Part shown: in pieces, positions 29,465 to 38,443 of the stretch
How the letters are laid out: each line of letters starts with the position of its first letter
Numbering within the stretch: the first letter of the stretch is position 1
Assembly (NCBI RefSeq): GCF_019670105.1
Contig: NZ_AP023032.1
Span: 685,501 to 749,500, forward strand
DNA: 64,000 nt
Direction of reading: 5' to 3'
Source: Agarivorans albus
GTDB lineage: Bacteria; Pseudomonadota; Gammaproteobacteria; Enterobacterales; Celerinatantimonadaceae
Made by a program: the position numbers and the translations under genes
Notes under the pieces: model-generated
Database searches by the model: none
What the model was told of the DNA's origin: nothing
Seen by the model: the letters and a program-made list of their open reading frames with translations, nothing else

Positions 29465-32062
29465 GTGCTAGAAAGCTACCGCAAACACGTCGAAGAGCGT
29501 GCTGTTGAAGGTATTGTACCTAAACCCCTCGATGCTGAACAAACCGCAGGATTAGTAGAGTTATTAAAAGCTCCGCCAGCCGGTGAAGAAGAGTTTCTAC
29601 TCGATTTGTTAGCAAACCGAATTCCCCCAGGTGTAGATGAAGCCGCTTATGTCAAAGCCGGTTTTCTTGCTGCTGTAGCAGCTGGAGAAGTAAGCTCTCC
29701 TATTGTTTCTGCCGCGTATGCCACTGAGCTGTTGGGTACAATGCAAGGTGGTTACAATATCGAACCACTTATCTCATTACTTGATAATACTGAGCTTGCA
29801 CCTATCGCAGCTAAAGCCTTATCACATACTTTATTGATGTTTGATGCTTTCCACGACGTGGAAGAAAAAGCCAAAGCGGGCAACAACTTTGCACAACAAG
29901 TGATGCAAAGCTGGGCCGATGCAGAGTGGTTCTTAAGCCGCCCTGAGCTTGCTGAAAAATCAACACTTACTGTTTTCAAAGTGACCGGTGAAACTAACAC
30001 CGATGACTTATCGCCTGCTCCTGATGCTTGGTCTCGACCAGATATCCCACTGCACGCATTAGCTATGCTTAAAAATGCCAGAGAAGGTATCGAACCTGAT
30101 CAAGCGGGTTCAATTGGCCCAATGAAGCAAGTTGAAGCCTTGAAAGAAAAAGGCCATCCGCTAGTTTACGTAGGTGACGTTGTAGGTACCGGTTCTTCGC
30201 GTAAATCTGCTACTAACTCTGTGTTGTGGTTAATGGGCGATGATATTCCTCATGTACCAAACAAGCGTGGCGGTGGCTTTTGTTTAGGCGGAAAAATTGC
30301 ACCAATCTTCTTTAATACCATGGAAGATGCTGGCGCATTGCCTATTGAGCTAGACGTAGAAAAACTAGGCATGGGCGATGTTATCGACATTTACCCGTTT
30401 GCTGGTGAAGTGAAAAAATCAGGTACTGACGAAGTTATCTCAACCTTTGAGCTAAAAACTGACGTATTACTTGATGAAGTTCGCGCTGGTGGTCGTATCC
30501 CTCTCATTATTGGCCGTGGCTTAACTGACCGCGCTCGTACATCTTTAGGCCTAGAGCCTTCGGAAGTATTCAAGCGCCCTCAAGACGTAGCTGCTTCAAC
30601 TAAAGGCTTTACGCTTGCCCAGAAAATGGTAGGTAAAGCTTGTGGTGTAGACGGTATTCGACCTGGTCAATACTGTGAGCCGAAGATGACGACAGTGGGC
30701 TCGCAAGATACTACAGGCCCAATGACCCGTGATGAGCTGAAAGATTTAGCCTGCTTGGGCTTTTCTGCAGACCTAACCATGCAGTCATTTTGTCATACCG
30801 CTGCTTACCCTAAACCAGTAGATGTGAATACTCACCACACGCTTCCTGATTTCATCATGAACCGTGGCGGCGTATCTCTACGCCCTGGTGACGGTGTTAT
30901 CCACTCTTGGCTAAACCGTATGTTGTTACCAGATACGGTTGGTACTGGTGGTGACTCGCATACCCGTTTCCCAATTGGTATTTCATTCCCTGCAGGTTCT
31001 GGTTTGGTGGCATTTGCTGCTGCTACTGGTGTTATGCCTTTAGATATGCCGGAATCAATTTTGGTTCGCTTTAAAGGCGAAATGAAGCCAGGTATTACCT
31101 TACGCGATTTGGTGCATGCAATTCCTTATGCTGCGATTCAACGAGGTCTATTAACGGTTGAGAAGAAAGGCAAGAAAAACATCTTCTCAGGTCGTATCTT
31201 AGAAATTGAAGGCTTAGAAGAGCTAAAAGTTGAGCAAGCTTTTGAATTGTCGGATGCATCTGCTGAGCGCAGTGCTGCAGGTTGTACTATTAAGTTAGGT
31301 AAAGCTCCAATCATTGAGTACTTAAACTCAAACATTGTGATGCTTAAGTGGATGATTGCTGAAGGCTACGGCGACCGTCGTACTATCGAGCGCCGTATCA
31401 CTGCTATGCAAGAGTGGATAGCTAACCCTGAGTTGATGGAAGCGGACAAAGACGCAGAATACAAAGAAATCATTGAGATTGATTTGGCTGATATTAACGA
31501 GCCAGTATTGTGTGCGCCAAATGATCCAGATGATGCGCGTTTGCTATCTGAAGTAGCAGGCCAGAGCATTGATGAAGTGTTCTTAGGCTCATGTATGACT
31601 AACATTGGTCACTTCCGTGCAGCAGGTAAGTTACTCGACAAGCATACTGGCTCATTGCCAACACGTATGTGGGTTGCTCCTCCAACACGTATGGACCAGA
31701 AGCAGCTTACCGAAGAAGGCTACTACGGTATTTATGGTCGTGTTGGTGCACGTACCGAGATCCCTGGTTGTTCTTTGTGTATGGGTAACCAAGCACGCGT
31801 GGCCGATAACTCAACGGTAGTCTCTACCTCTACGCGTAACTTCCCTAACCGTTTAGGTACTGGCGCTAATGTTTACTTGGCTTCTGCCGAGTTAGCTGCT
31901 GTATCGGCAATTTTAGGTAAGTTACCTACTCCAGAGGAGTACCTTGAGTATGCGAAGCAAATTGACGCTACTGCAGCTGATACTTATCGTTACCTCAACT
32001 TTGATGAAATCACTGATTACACTAAAGTGGCTGATGAAGTAATTATTCAAGCCGCCGTGTAG
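29465..32062 (+). CDS. acnB: Bifunctional aconitate hydratase 2 / 2-methylisocitrate dehydratase
   Basis: Main TCA-cycle aconitase, isomerising citrate to isocitrate. I chose the GTG at 29465 ([16 protein letters not shown]), preceded by AAGGAG. This gives 865 residues, exactly the E. coli AcnB length. The in-frame ATG at 29393 lies only ten bases after the -10 box and encodes 24 unconserved residues. AcnB order is seen: HEAT-like N-terminus, swivel domain, then catalytic domains with [4Fe-4S] cysteines in [15 protein letters not shown] and CSLCMGNQ. Apo-AcnB binds mRNA in E. coli; that is not testable here. yacL lies downstream. Confidence 0.98.
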   Translation: MLESYRKHVEERAVEGIVPKPLDAEQTAGLVELLKAPPAGEEEFLLDLLANRIPPGVDEAAYVKAGFLAAVAAGEVSSPIVSAAYATELLGTMQGGYNIEPLISLLDNTELAPIAAKALSHTLLMFDAFHDVEEKAKAGNNFAQQVMQSWADAEWFLSRPELAEKSTLTVFKVTGETNTDDLSPAPDAWSRPDIPLHALAMLKNAREGIEPDQAGSIGPMKQVEALKEKGHPLVYVGDVVGTGSSRKSATNSVLWLMGDDIPHVPNKRGGGFCLGGKIAPIFFNTMEDAGALPIELDVEKLGMGDVIDIYPFAGEVKKSGTDEVISTFELKTDVLLDEVRAGGRIPLIIGRGLTDRARTSLGLEPSEVFKRPQDVAASTKGFTLAQKMVGKACGVDGIRPGQYCEPKMTTVGSQDTTGPMTRDELKDLACLGFSADLTMQSFCHTAAYPKPVDVNTHHTLPDFIMNRGGVSLRPGDGVIHSWLNRMLLPDTVGTGGDSHTRFPIGISFPAGSGLVAFAAATGVMPLDMPESILVRFKGEMKPGITLRDLVHAIPYAAIQRGLLTVEKKGKKNIFSGRILEIEGLEELKVEQAFELSDASAERSAAGCTIKLGKAPIIEYLNSNIVMLKWMIAEGYGDRRTIERRITAMQEWIANPELMEADKDAEYKEIIEIDLADINEPVLCAPNDPDDARLLSEVAGQSIDEVFLGSCMTNIGHFRAAGKLLDKHTGSLPTRMWVAPPTRMDQKQLTEEGYYGIYGRVGARTEIPGCSLCMGNQARVADNSTVVSTSTRNFPNRLGTGANVYLASAELAAVSAILGKLPTPEEYLEYAKQIDATAADTYRYLNFDEITDYTKVADEVIIQAAV

Positions 32063-32078
32063 ATTTTTCACACCGCAT

Positions 32079-32108
32079 AAAAACGCAGCTTTGGCTGCGT
32101 TTTTTTTT
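32079..32108 (+). terminator. acnB intrinsic terminator
   Basis: Stem AAAAACGCAGC / GCTGCGTTTTT with loop TTTG, continuing into a run of T. Confidence 0.9.
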
Positions 32109-32300
32109 GCACAATAGCCAAGTAACACACTGAGGTGGTACTATATATACGCCTAAATAAGTAAAATTATGAACATTTTATTATAAAATAAATATAATTT
32201 ACGTTATTATGTGCTGCAAAATATGGATAATTTTAGCATTTACTGGTATAAAGGAGCCCGCTAGATTTACTAGCTCATTCGCTTGCAGTTGGAAGACAAT

Positions 32301-33119
32301 ATGTCCTTTAATGATGTTGTAGTAGTTGGCCCGTTGGCCGTAGATATGAGCCAAAATAGTATTACGTTTAAGGATAAAAGTGCCTATTTGGGACCATTAA
32401 GAACCCATTTGTTGGGATATTTGTGTAAACATGTCAATCAAGTTGTGGGGAGAGACGACTTGTCTGATGCTGTGTGGGGGCGTAGTGTCTCAGACCATAC
32501 AATTAACCAGCATATATCTCAGTTACGAAAAGTAATCACTACTTTGAACAATACTGAACTCACTATCGCTACCATTCCCAAAAAGGGTTACATAGCAAGA
32601 TGTGAAGCAGTAGGTCAGCCAAACCGAGTAAAACCGGAGCTGGTTCAAAATCAAGCTAAAGCCTTGTTACTAAGTGATGCTGAGACCTGCCAGAAAATTC
32701 AAAACCTGAAGGCAGATGGCGAGTTAAAACAGTTAGAAATGTTCTCTAATGCTGGTTTGTTGCATGAGCGACTAATGAGCAACGAGTTCCAAGCTGTGAT
32801 CATCGACACCGAGTTAGCTAATGCCGAAGGCTTAAAGCTAATTAAGGCAATTCGAACTGGCCAAACTTTAGCTAGCTCTGATATTGCTATTCTATCTTTA
32901 GCATCTGAAGCCACTAAGCAATTACTTGGTTTTAATGTATTGATGGACGTGCAAGGCTTAATCGTTCAGCCTGTTAACATTGAAGTATTGGAAAAACAAA
33001 TCAAAACAGCCGTAGCAATGCGCTTTAAACTAAAGCCAAATGCCGCTTATGATCTTGTTCCTACTATGTTAAACAGCGCAGCTAGCGTAAACTTACAGTC
33101 TGCTTGTTTAAGTAACTAG
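32301..33119 (+). CDS. Transcriptional regulator: N-terminal OmpR-type winged helix, C-terminal degenerate receiver-like domain
   Basis: 272 residues from the ATG at 32301, preceded by GGAAG; an upstream in-frame TTG at 32283 is less likely. Residues about 8-100 form a Trans_reg_C winged helix (LGPLRTHLLGYLCKHVNQVVGRDDL, TINQHISQLRKVI, TIPKKGYI), of the CadC/ToxR type but with no transmembrane helix after it. Residues about 115-250 look like a CheY-type receiver: KALLLSDAE, VIIDTEL with a possible phospho-acceptor Asp, AILSLAS and GLIVQPVN, where the usual Lys-Pro is Gln-Pro and the N-terminal acidic pair is absent. The domain order is reversed from OmpR. It sits between acnB and yacL. Targets unknown. 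Confidence 0.75.
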   Translation: MSFNDVVVVGPLAVDMSQNSITFKDKSAYLGPLRTHLLGYLCKHVNQVVGRDDLSDAVWGRSVSDHTINQHISQLRKVITTLNNTELTIATIPKKGYIARCEAVGQPNRVKPELVQNQAKALLLSDAETCQKIQNLKADGELKQLEMFSNAGLLHERLMSNEFQAVIIDTELANAEGLKLIKAIRTGQTLASSDIAILSLASEATKQLLGFNVLMDVQGLIVQPVNIEVLEKQIKTAVAMRFKLKPNAAYDLVPTMLNSAASVNLQSACLSN

Positions 33120-33128
33120 ACTGAAACT

Positions 33129-33476
33129 ATGGAACTGACGATTCGCCGTTCATTGGACGGCGCATTTTTTATTGATTGCGGTGATGAACATCGGTGTTTT
33201 TCGATGTGGCTAGAGCGCGAATTGAATAAAGATCGTCAGTTTATTTCTTCCTTACTCGTCCGGCTGAACAATCTATCTGGCTTAGCAGAGCTACACATAG
33301 ACAGTGATGAGTTCCGTTTCGTGGCCAATCTAGATGAAGTTAGCATCGAGGTTTCTCAAGACGATGCTTCAGATAATCCAGCGCTTTTGCAAGATGCCTT
33401 GAGTTTAGATGCGGCGCATAGTGCTTGCGGTTACGACGATTTTCTAGAATTGTTAAATTCTATCGAGACTTATTAA
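33129..33476 (+). CDS. yacL: UPF0231 family protein YacL
   Basis: 115 residues, ten bases after the regulator and probably co-transcribed with it. It resembles E. coli YacL, which also neighbours acnB: a similar length, an N-terminal beta-rich segment with FSMWLERELN, and a C-terminal block SLDAAHSACGYDDFLELL aligned with the family's SLSLCGVEDFLQVV. The protein is acidic and cytoplasmic, with no signal or membrane segment. Function is unknown. The assignment is from pattern and context, so it is good but not certain. Confidence 0.78.
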   Translation: MELTIRRSLDGAFFIDCGDEHRCFSMWLERELNKDRQFISSLLVRLNNLSGLAELHIDSDEFRFVANLDEVSIEVSQDDASDNPALLQDALSLDAAHSACGYDDFLELLNSIETY

Positions 33477-33683
33477 CATGGTGCAAAATTAGCATCTGGC
33501 TCGAAAATGTTCTAAACCCTTCTTCAGCTCTTTTTATTCAGCCAATTCATTACTTTAACCCTAACTTATATGCGGGTTAACTGCCAAGTTGCTACATATT
33601 CTTCGCTAGCTGCACTTTATTAGTGCTGATAGAAATACCACTACCAAAATGTGAACCATGTTGGAGCGTTGTTAAAAAATATA

Positions 33684-33698
33684 GCACCATAATGGTGC
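33684..33698. promoter_or_regulatory. NtrC binding site upstream of glnK
   Basis: GCACCATAATGGTGC is a perfect palindrome matching the NtrC core GCACC-N5-GGTGC. It is centred about 73 bases upstream of the -24 element, a normal enhancer-like distance. Confidence 0.8.
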
Positions 33699-33763
33699 GA
33701 CTGTATTTGTTCTATTTTATGTTTTGTTTCTTAACCTATTGTTTTGTATCGCTAATTTTGTTT

Positions 33764-33779
33764 TGGCACAAGCCTTGTA
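33764..33779 (+). promoter_or_regulatory. Sigma-54 promoter of glnK-amtB
   Basis: TGGCACAAGCCTTGTA matches the -24/-12 consensus TGGCACG-N4-TTGCA, with correct GG/GC spacing and one change in the -12 GC. It lies about 50 bases before the glnK ATG. With the NtrC palindrome this predicts nitrogen-limitation induction. Nothing else is evident in the 351-base gap from 33477. Confidence 0.8.
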
Positions 33780-33827
33780 TTTTGTTATTCGAGAAAAGTT
33801 AATCGATGACTCTTTGGAGGAGCTCAA

Positions 33828-34166
33828 ATGAAACTAATTAGCGCGATAATCAAGCCATTCAAATTGGATGACGTGCGTGAAGCCATCGCCGAAGTTGGCG
33901 TAGATGGTTTAACCGTATCTGAAGTTAAAGGTTTTGGTCGTCAAAAAGGTCACACCGAATTATATCGTGGTGCCGAGTACCAAGTTGACTTTCTACCTAA
34001 GGTAAAACTAGAGATTGCTACTAGCTCAGAAAATGTAGACCGCATTATTGAAGCTATTTCTAGTGCTGCTTACACCGGAAAAATCGGTGACGGTAAGATT
34101 TTTGTATACGACTTAAGCAACGTAGTACGTATTCGTACTGGCGAAATGGATGCAGAGGCTATCTAA
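33828..34166 (+). CDS. glnK: Nitrogen regulatory PII protein GlnK
   Basis: 112 residues, the standard PII length. The T-loop TELYRGAEYQVDFLPK contains the uridylylation site Tyr51, and the C-terminal signature TGKIGDGKIFVYDLSNVVRIRTGE is complete. Linkage to amtB and the sigma-54/NtrC promoter favour GlnK over GlnB. By established knowledge it binds and blocks AmtB when nitrogen is sufficient and is relieved by 2-oxoglutarate and uridylylation. GGAGG precedes the ATG. amtB starts 45 bases downstream. Confidence 0.95.
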   Translation: MKLISAIIKPFKLDDVREAIAEVGVDGLTVSEVKGFGRQKGHTELYRGAEYQVDFLPKVKLEIATSSENVDRIIEAISSAAYTGKIGDGKIFVYDLSNVVRIRTGEMDAEAI

Positions 34167-34211
34167 GGGCAACCTTAGCAAGCTTAAAACAGGGATTACG
34201 GGGAAGTAATT

Positions 34212-35483
34212 ATGGAAAACGAAATTTATCAACTGCAATATGCCATCGACACCTTCTACTTTTTGGTGTGTGGCGCATTAGTAATGTGGATGGCCGCTGG
34301 TTTCTCTATGCTAGAAGCTGGTTTAGTTCGCGCTAAAAACACCACAGAAATTCTTACTAAGAACATCGCTCTTTACTCTATCGCTTGTATCATGTACTTG
34401 ATTTGTGGTTACTCAATCATGTACGACGGCGGTATCTTCTTATCAGGCATCGAAGCCTTTGACCTAGGTGGCGTATTAGCTTCTAAAGCTGAAGAAGGCT
34501 TTGAAGGCGGCAGCGTATACTCAGGTGCTTCTGACTTCTTCTTCCAAGTAGTATTCGTTGCAACTGCAATGTCTATTGTTTCGGGTGCAGTTGCTGAGCG
34601 TATGAAGCTTTGGGCATTCCTAATCTTCGCTGTAGTGCTAACTGGTTTCATCTACCCTCTAGAAGGTAGCTGGACATGGGGCGGTGCAGACGTATTCGGT
34701 CTATACAACCTAGGCGACCTTGGTTTCTCTGACTTCGCTGGTTCAGGTATTGTTCACTTAGCAGGTGCTGCAGCAGCATTAGCCGGTGTACTACTACTAG
34801 GTGCTCGTAAAGGTAAATACGGTAAAAACGGTTCTGTTAACCCAATTCCTGGTTCAAACATGCCGCTAGCTACTGTAGGTACTTTCATCTTATGGATGGG
34901 TTGGTTTGGCTTTAACGGCGGTTCTGTATTGAAACTTGCTGATGCTTCAAACGCTCACTCTGTTGCAATGGTATTCTTAAACACTAACGCTGCAGCTGCG
35001 GCTGGTGCAATCGCTGCACTACTAGTATGTAAGCTTACTTGGGGTAAAGCAGACCTAACAATGTTATTAAACGGCGCATTAGCTGGTCTAGTAGCGATTA
35101 CTGCAGAACCTTCTACTCCTACTGCGCTTCAAGCCACTCTGTTTGGTGCTGTAGCTGGCGTATTGGTTGTAGCGTCTATCGTATTCTTCGATAAGATTAA
35201 GATTGATGATCCAGTAGGTGCTATCTCAGTTCACGGTGTAGTTGGTCTATTCGGTCTATTGATTGTTCCACTAACTAACGATGGTTCAAGCTTCTCTGGC
35301 CAAATCATCGGTGCATTAACTATCTTTGCATGGGTATTCGTAGCAAGCTTCATCGTATGGAGCATCCTAAAAGCTGTAATGGGTATCCGAGTTTCTGAAG
35401 AAGAAGAAATGAACGGTATGGACATTGCTGATTGTGGTATCGATGCATACCCAGAGTTCGTAACAGTTAAGTCTTCTAGCTAA
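34212..35483 (+). CDS. amtB: Ammonium transporter AmtB
   Basis: 423-residue Amt/Rh-family channel with about eleven hydrophobic helices. Pore features are seen in HLAGAAAALAGVLLLGARKGKYG (first pore His, near 180) and SVHGVVGLFGLL (second pore His). The N-terminal block GALVMWMAAGFSMLEAGLVRAKNTTEIL is typical. No cleavable signal peptide is evident, unlike E. coli AmtB. It is co-transcribed with glnK, its inhibitor. GGGGAAG precedes the ATG and a strong terminator follows. Confidence 0.97.
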   Translation: MENEIYQLQYAIDTFYFLVCGALVMWMAAGFSMLEAGLVRAKNTTEILTKNIALYSIACIMYLICGYSIMYDGGIFLSGIEAFDLGGVLASKAEEGFEGGSVYSGASDFFFQVVFVATAMSIVSGAVAERMKLWAFLIFAVVLTGFIYPLEGSWTWGGADVFGLYNLGDLGFSDFAGSGIVHLAGAAAALAGVLLLGARKGKYGKNGSVNPIPGSNMPLATVGTFILWMGWFGFNGGSVLKLADASNAHSVAMVFLNTNAAAAAGAIAALLVCKLTWGKADLTMLLNGALAGLVAITAEPSTPTALQATLFGAVAGVLVVASIVFFDKIKIDDPVGAISVHGVVGLFGLLIVPLTNDGSSFSGQIIGALTIFAWVFVASFIVWSILKAVMGIRVSEEEEMNGMDIADCGIDAYPEFVTVKSSS

Positions 35484-35498
35484 GATTAAAAAGTAATA

Positions 35499-35527
35499 AA
35501 AAAGGCCCGCATTGCGGGCCTTTTTTT
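35499..35527 (+). terminator. amtB intrinsic terminator
   Basis: Stem AAAGGCCCGC / GCGGGCCTTT with loop ATT, followed by a T-run. Confidence 0.92.
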
Positions 35528-35574
35528 GTTTTAAAACATAGCGAAAGATGTTGTCCCATGTTAATCTAAAGTCA

Positions 35575-35590
35575 AATGATAACGATTTGC
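35575..35590. promoter_or_regulatory. Candidate Fur box upstream of the ferric iron importer
   Basis: AATGATAACGATTTGC matches 12 of 16 positions of the Fur box core AATGATAATCATTATC and lies about 28 bases before the fbpA-like start. Iron repression is expected for this operon. The match is moderate. Confidence 0.5.
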
Positions 35591-35617
35591 GTTTAACATA
35601 TATTGAAGGACTCATTT

Positions 35618-36652
35618 GTGAATAAATCAGTATTCTCTTCATTAGTGGCCATGGTGGCTTCACTAGTGGTTGCCACTCCAGCCTTAGCTGCAGAAGAAGT
35701 AAACTTATACTCTTACCGCCAACAAAGCTTGTTACAACCTTTAACTGATGCGTTTACCGAAGAAACGGGCATTAAAGTGAATGTTGTGCATGCTGCTAAA
35801 GGTTTAGCTGAAAAGATCAAAGCGGCAGGCGAAAACAATCCTGCTGATTTAGTACTAACCGTTGATATCGGTCGTTTGGAAGAAGTGCGCGCTGCTGGTT
35901 TATTTGAAGCCGTTAACTCTCCAGTTATTGATGAAGTTGTTCCGGCTCACTTACGCCACCCAGATAACTTATGGTTTGCCTTAACCACACGCGCTCGAGT
36001 TATTTATGCTCATAAAGACCGCGTTAAAGAAGGCGAGCTTAATTCACTTAAAGACTTAGCCGATCCAAAGTGGCAAGGTCGTATTTGTACCCGTTCTGGT
36101 AAGCATGTTTACAACATCGGTTTAATTGCTTCAGTGATTGCAGAAGACGGTGAAGCTGCCGCAGAAACGTGGCTAAAAGGTCTAAAAGCTAACTTGGCAC
36201 GCAAGCCACAGGGTAACGACCGCGCTCAAGCTAAAGCCATCTTCGAAGGCCAATGTGATTTAGCGATTGCTAACCGTTACTACATGGGCAAGATGTTCTA
36301 CAACACTAAGAGCCCAGAGCAGCAAGAGTGGGCCGAGCAGATCCGCGTTGTATACTTAGACCAAGACATTGGCGGCCGTGGTCAACACATTAATATCTCT
36401 GGTGCTGGTTTATTGAAAACAGCTAAAAACAAAGACAATGCCATTAAGTTGTTAGAGTTCTTAGTTGGTGAAAAAGCTCAAGGTTTATACGCTACTGCTA
36501 ACTACGAAGAACCAGTTCGTACCGGTATCAAAACTGATGAGTTTATTGAAAGCCTAGGTGATTTCAAAGCTGACCGTATTTCCTTACAAGAAGTGGCAGA
36601 CCAACGTGCTGCAGCAGCACGCTTAGTTGACCGTGTTGGCTATGATATGTAA
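35618..36652 (+). CDS. Fe(3+) ABC transporter periplasmic binding protein (FbpA/FutA type)
   Basis: 344 residues from the GTG at 35618, with GAAGGA at 35605-35610. An in-frame TTG at 35603 overlaps that ribosome-binding site and is rejected. The signal peptide ends near ATPALAAEE. The mature part has EVNLYSYRQQSLLQPLTDAFTEETGIKV and the iron-ligand tyrosine pair in ANRYYMGKMFY, characteristic of transferrin-like ferric binding proteins. A permease and an ATPase follow. A 13-bp hairpin after the stop probably lowers downstream expression relative to this gene. Confidence 0.92.
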   Translation: MNKSVFSSLVAMVASLVVATPALAAEEVNLYSYRQQSLLQPLTDAFTEETGIKVNVVHAAKGLAEKIKAAGENNPADLVLTVDIGRLEEVRAAGLFEAVNSPVIDEVVPAHLRHPDNLWFALTTRARVIYAHKDRVKEGELNSLKDLADPKWQGRICTRSGKHVYNIGLIASVIAEDGEAAAETWLKGLKANLARKPQGNDRAQAKAIFEGQCDLAIANRYYMGKMFYNTKSPEQQEWAEQIRVVYLDQDIGGRGQHINISGAGLLKTAKNKDNAIKLLEFLVGEKAQGLYATANYEEPVRTGIKTDEFIESLGDFKADRISLQEVADQRAAAARLVDRVGYDM

Positions 36653-36686
36653 AGGTTGTTAAACTTGCTATTCTATTAGCAAGCGT

Positions 36687-36715
36687 CAATAAAGCTGGCC
36701 TTAGGTCAGCTTTAT
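36687..36715 (+). terminator. Intercistronic hairpin between the iron-binding protein and permease genes
   Basis: A 13-bp stem (AATAAAGCTGGCC / GGTCAGCTTTATT, one G-T pair) with a three-base loop and only a short T-run. It fits a leaky terminator or mRNA stabiliser that keeps binding protein in excess over permease. Confidence 0.65.
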
Positions 36716-36753
36716 TAGTTTTCGGCTCTGTGCCGTTTTTTTATTTGGAAGCT

Positions 36754-38436
36754 ATGAGCACTACCGCCAATTCTACTTCGCCTTTCTCGTTAGCTCGTTT
36801 ACGCTTTGACCCTTGGGTATGGCTTGCCTTAGCAATTGCTGCCTTAGCCATTGTCCCTATTGCCACCATTTTGATGCTCTCATGGGCCGACAACCAAGAA
36901 ATCTGGCAACACTTACTGGATACGGTATTTTGGATTTACGTTAAAAACACTTTAATGCTGTGTTTGGGCGTGGCTTTATTTACCAGTTTAATGGGTACCG
37001 GTGCGGCCTGGTTGGTCACGCGCTTTAATTTTCCCCTGAAATCGGTTTTGGTATGGGCGCTATTGCTACCCTTGGCGGTACCAAGTTACATTCTCGCCTT
37101 TGTTATTACTGACCAGCTTGAATACGCAGGTTTTGTGCAAAAAAGCTTGCGCGCTCTATTTGGCTGGCAAACCGCACGAGACTACTGGTTCCCGGAAATT
37201 CGCTCCATTCAGGGCGCCATTGCGGTATTGAGTTTAGTGCTGTATCCCTATGTGTATTTGTTAGCGCGAGCTGCTTTTGTAGAGCAAGCTGCACAGCTTT
37301 TTGAAATGAGCCGCTGCCTAGGCAAAAGTCAAACTCAGAGCTTTTTCAAAGTGGCATTGCCACTAGCGCGACCTGCCATTGTGGTTGGGGTTACATTAGC
37401 GCTTATGGAAACCATTAATGAATACGGTACGGTAGAGTTTTTTGCAGTGCCTACGTTAACCGCGGGAATATTTGATGTGTGGCTAAACATGAGCAGCCTT
37501 TCAGCCGCCGCTCAAATAGCTTTAATGCTGGTGAGTTTTTCTATCTTGCTGCTGGGTTTAGAGCGCTACAGCCGCAACGCTGGTAAGTTTTATAAGCTGA
37601 CCGGTCAATCTCCCGCTATGTTTGCCGAACCGCTTTCGGGCTTTAAAGCGTGGCTAGCTACCGCTTTATGTTTGTTGCCTATTAGCCTTGGTTTCATCTT
37701 GCCTATCACGGTGTTAACTAATTATGCATTACGCAATTTAGACCAAGGATTAGAGCAGTACTTAAATAGTGCTTGGAACAGTTTTTCTCTGGCAATTATG
37801 GCCGCGTTACTAACAACGATTTTGGGGTTGTTGCTAGCCTACGGGGTCCGCTTATCTAAAAGCAACAAAATGCGTAGCATCGCCGAGGCTGCAACCTTGG
37901 GGTATGCCATCCCTGGTGCGGTGCTAGCAGTGGGCATTTTGTACCCGCTTGGTGTGTTTGATAATGCGGTTGATAGCGTAATGAAAGCCTGGTTTGATTA
38001 TCCCACCGGCTTATTGCTCACTGGCACCGGTGGCGCCTTGGTATTAGCCTATTCGCTGCGTTTTATCGCTTTAAGCTATCGTACTCTTGACGCTAGCCTT
38101 ACCAAAATCACTCCTGAAATGGATGACGCCTCACGTATTCTTGGCAGTCGTTCAGGTAAGACGCTATGGCGAATTCATCTCCCTTTAATACGACCAAGTG
38201 TGCTCACCGCCATGCTACTGGTGTTTGTAGACACCATGAAAGAGTTGCCTATCACCCTGATACTAAGGCCGTTTAATTTTGATACTTTATCTACCCAAGT
38301 ATGGGATTTAGCCTCTTTAGAACAGCTTGAGCAAAGCGCTTTGGCTGCATTAACTATATTACTGGCGGGCATTATCCCGGTTATTATCATGAGTCGAAAT
38401 ATCGGTTCTTCTGAACGTCGCCCACAAGGACAATAA
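36754..38436 (+). CDS. Ferric iron ABC transporter permease (FbpB type, fused double permease)
   Basis: 560 residues with about twelve membrane helices in two homologous permease halves. Each half carries an EAA loop: ARAAFVEQAAQLFEMSRCLGKSQTQSFFKVALPLARPAI in the first, and a LTKITPEMDDASRILGS segment ending in HLPLIRPSVL in the second. I start at the ATG at 36754 (GGAAG upstream); an in-frame GTG at 36730 adds eight residues. The fused layout is standard for FbpB/HitB-like permeases. It is followed eight bases later by its ATPase. Confidence 0.93.
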   Translation: MSTTANSTSPFSLARLRFDPWVWLALAIAALAIVPIATILMLSWADNQEIWQHLLDTVFWIYVKNTLMLCLGVALFTSLMGTGAAWLVTRFNFPLKSVLVWALLLPLAVPSYILAFVITDQLEYAGFVQKSLRALFGWQTARDYWFPEIRSIQGAIAVLSLVLYPYVYLLARAAFVEQAAQLFEMSRCLGKSQTQSFFKVALPLARPAIVVGVTLALMETINEYGTVEFFAVPTLTAGIFDVWLNMSSLSAAAQIALMLVSFSILLLGLERYSRNAGKFYKLTGQSPAMFAEPLSGFKAWLATALCLLPISLGFILPITVLTNYALRNLDQGLEQYLNSAWNSFSLAIMAALLTTILGLLLAYGVRLSKSNKMRSIAEAATLGYAIPGAVLAVGILYPLGVFDNAVDSVMKAWFDYPTGLLLTGTGGALVLAYSLRFIALSYRTLDASLTKITPEMDDASRILGSRSGKTLWRIHLPLIRPSVLTAMLLVFVDTMKELPITLILRPFNFDTLSTQVWDLASLEQLEQSALAALTILLAGIIPVIIMSRNIGSSERRPQGQ

Positions 38437-38443
38437 ACCTGCA

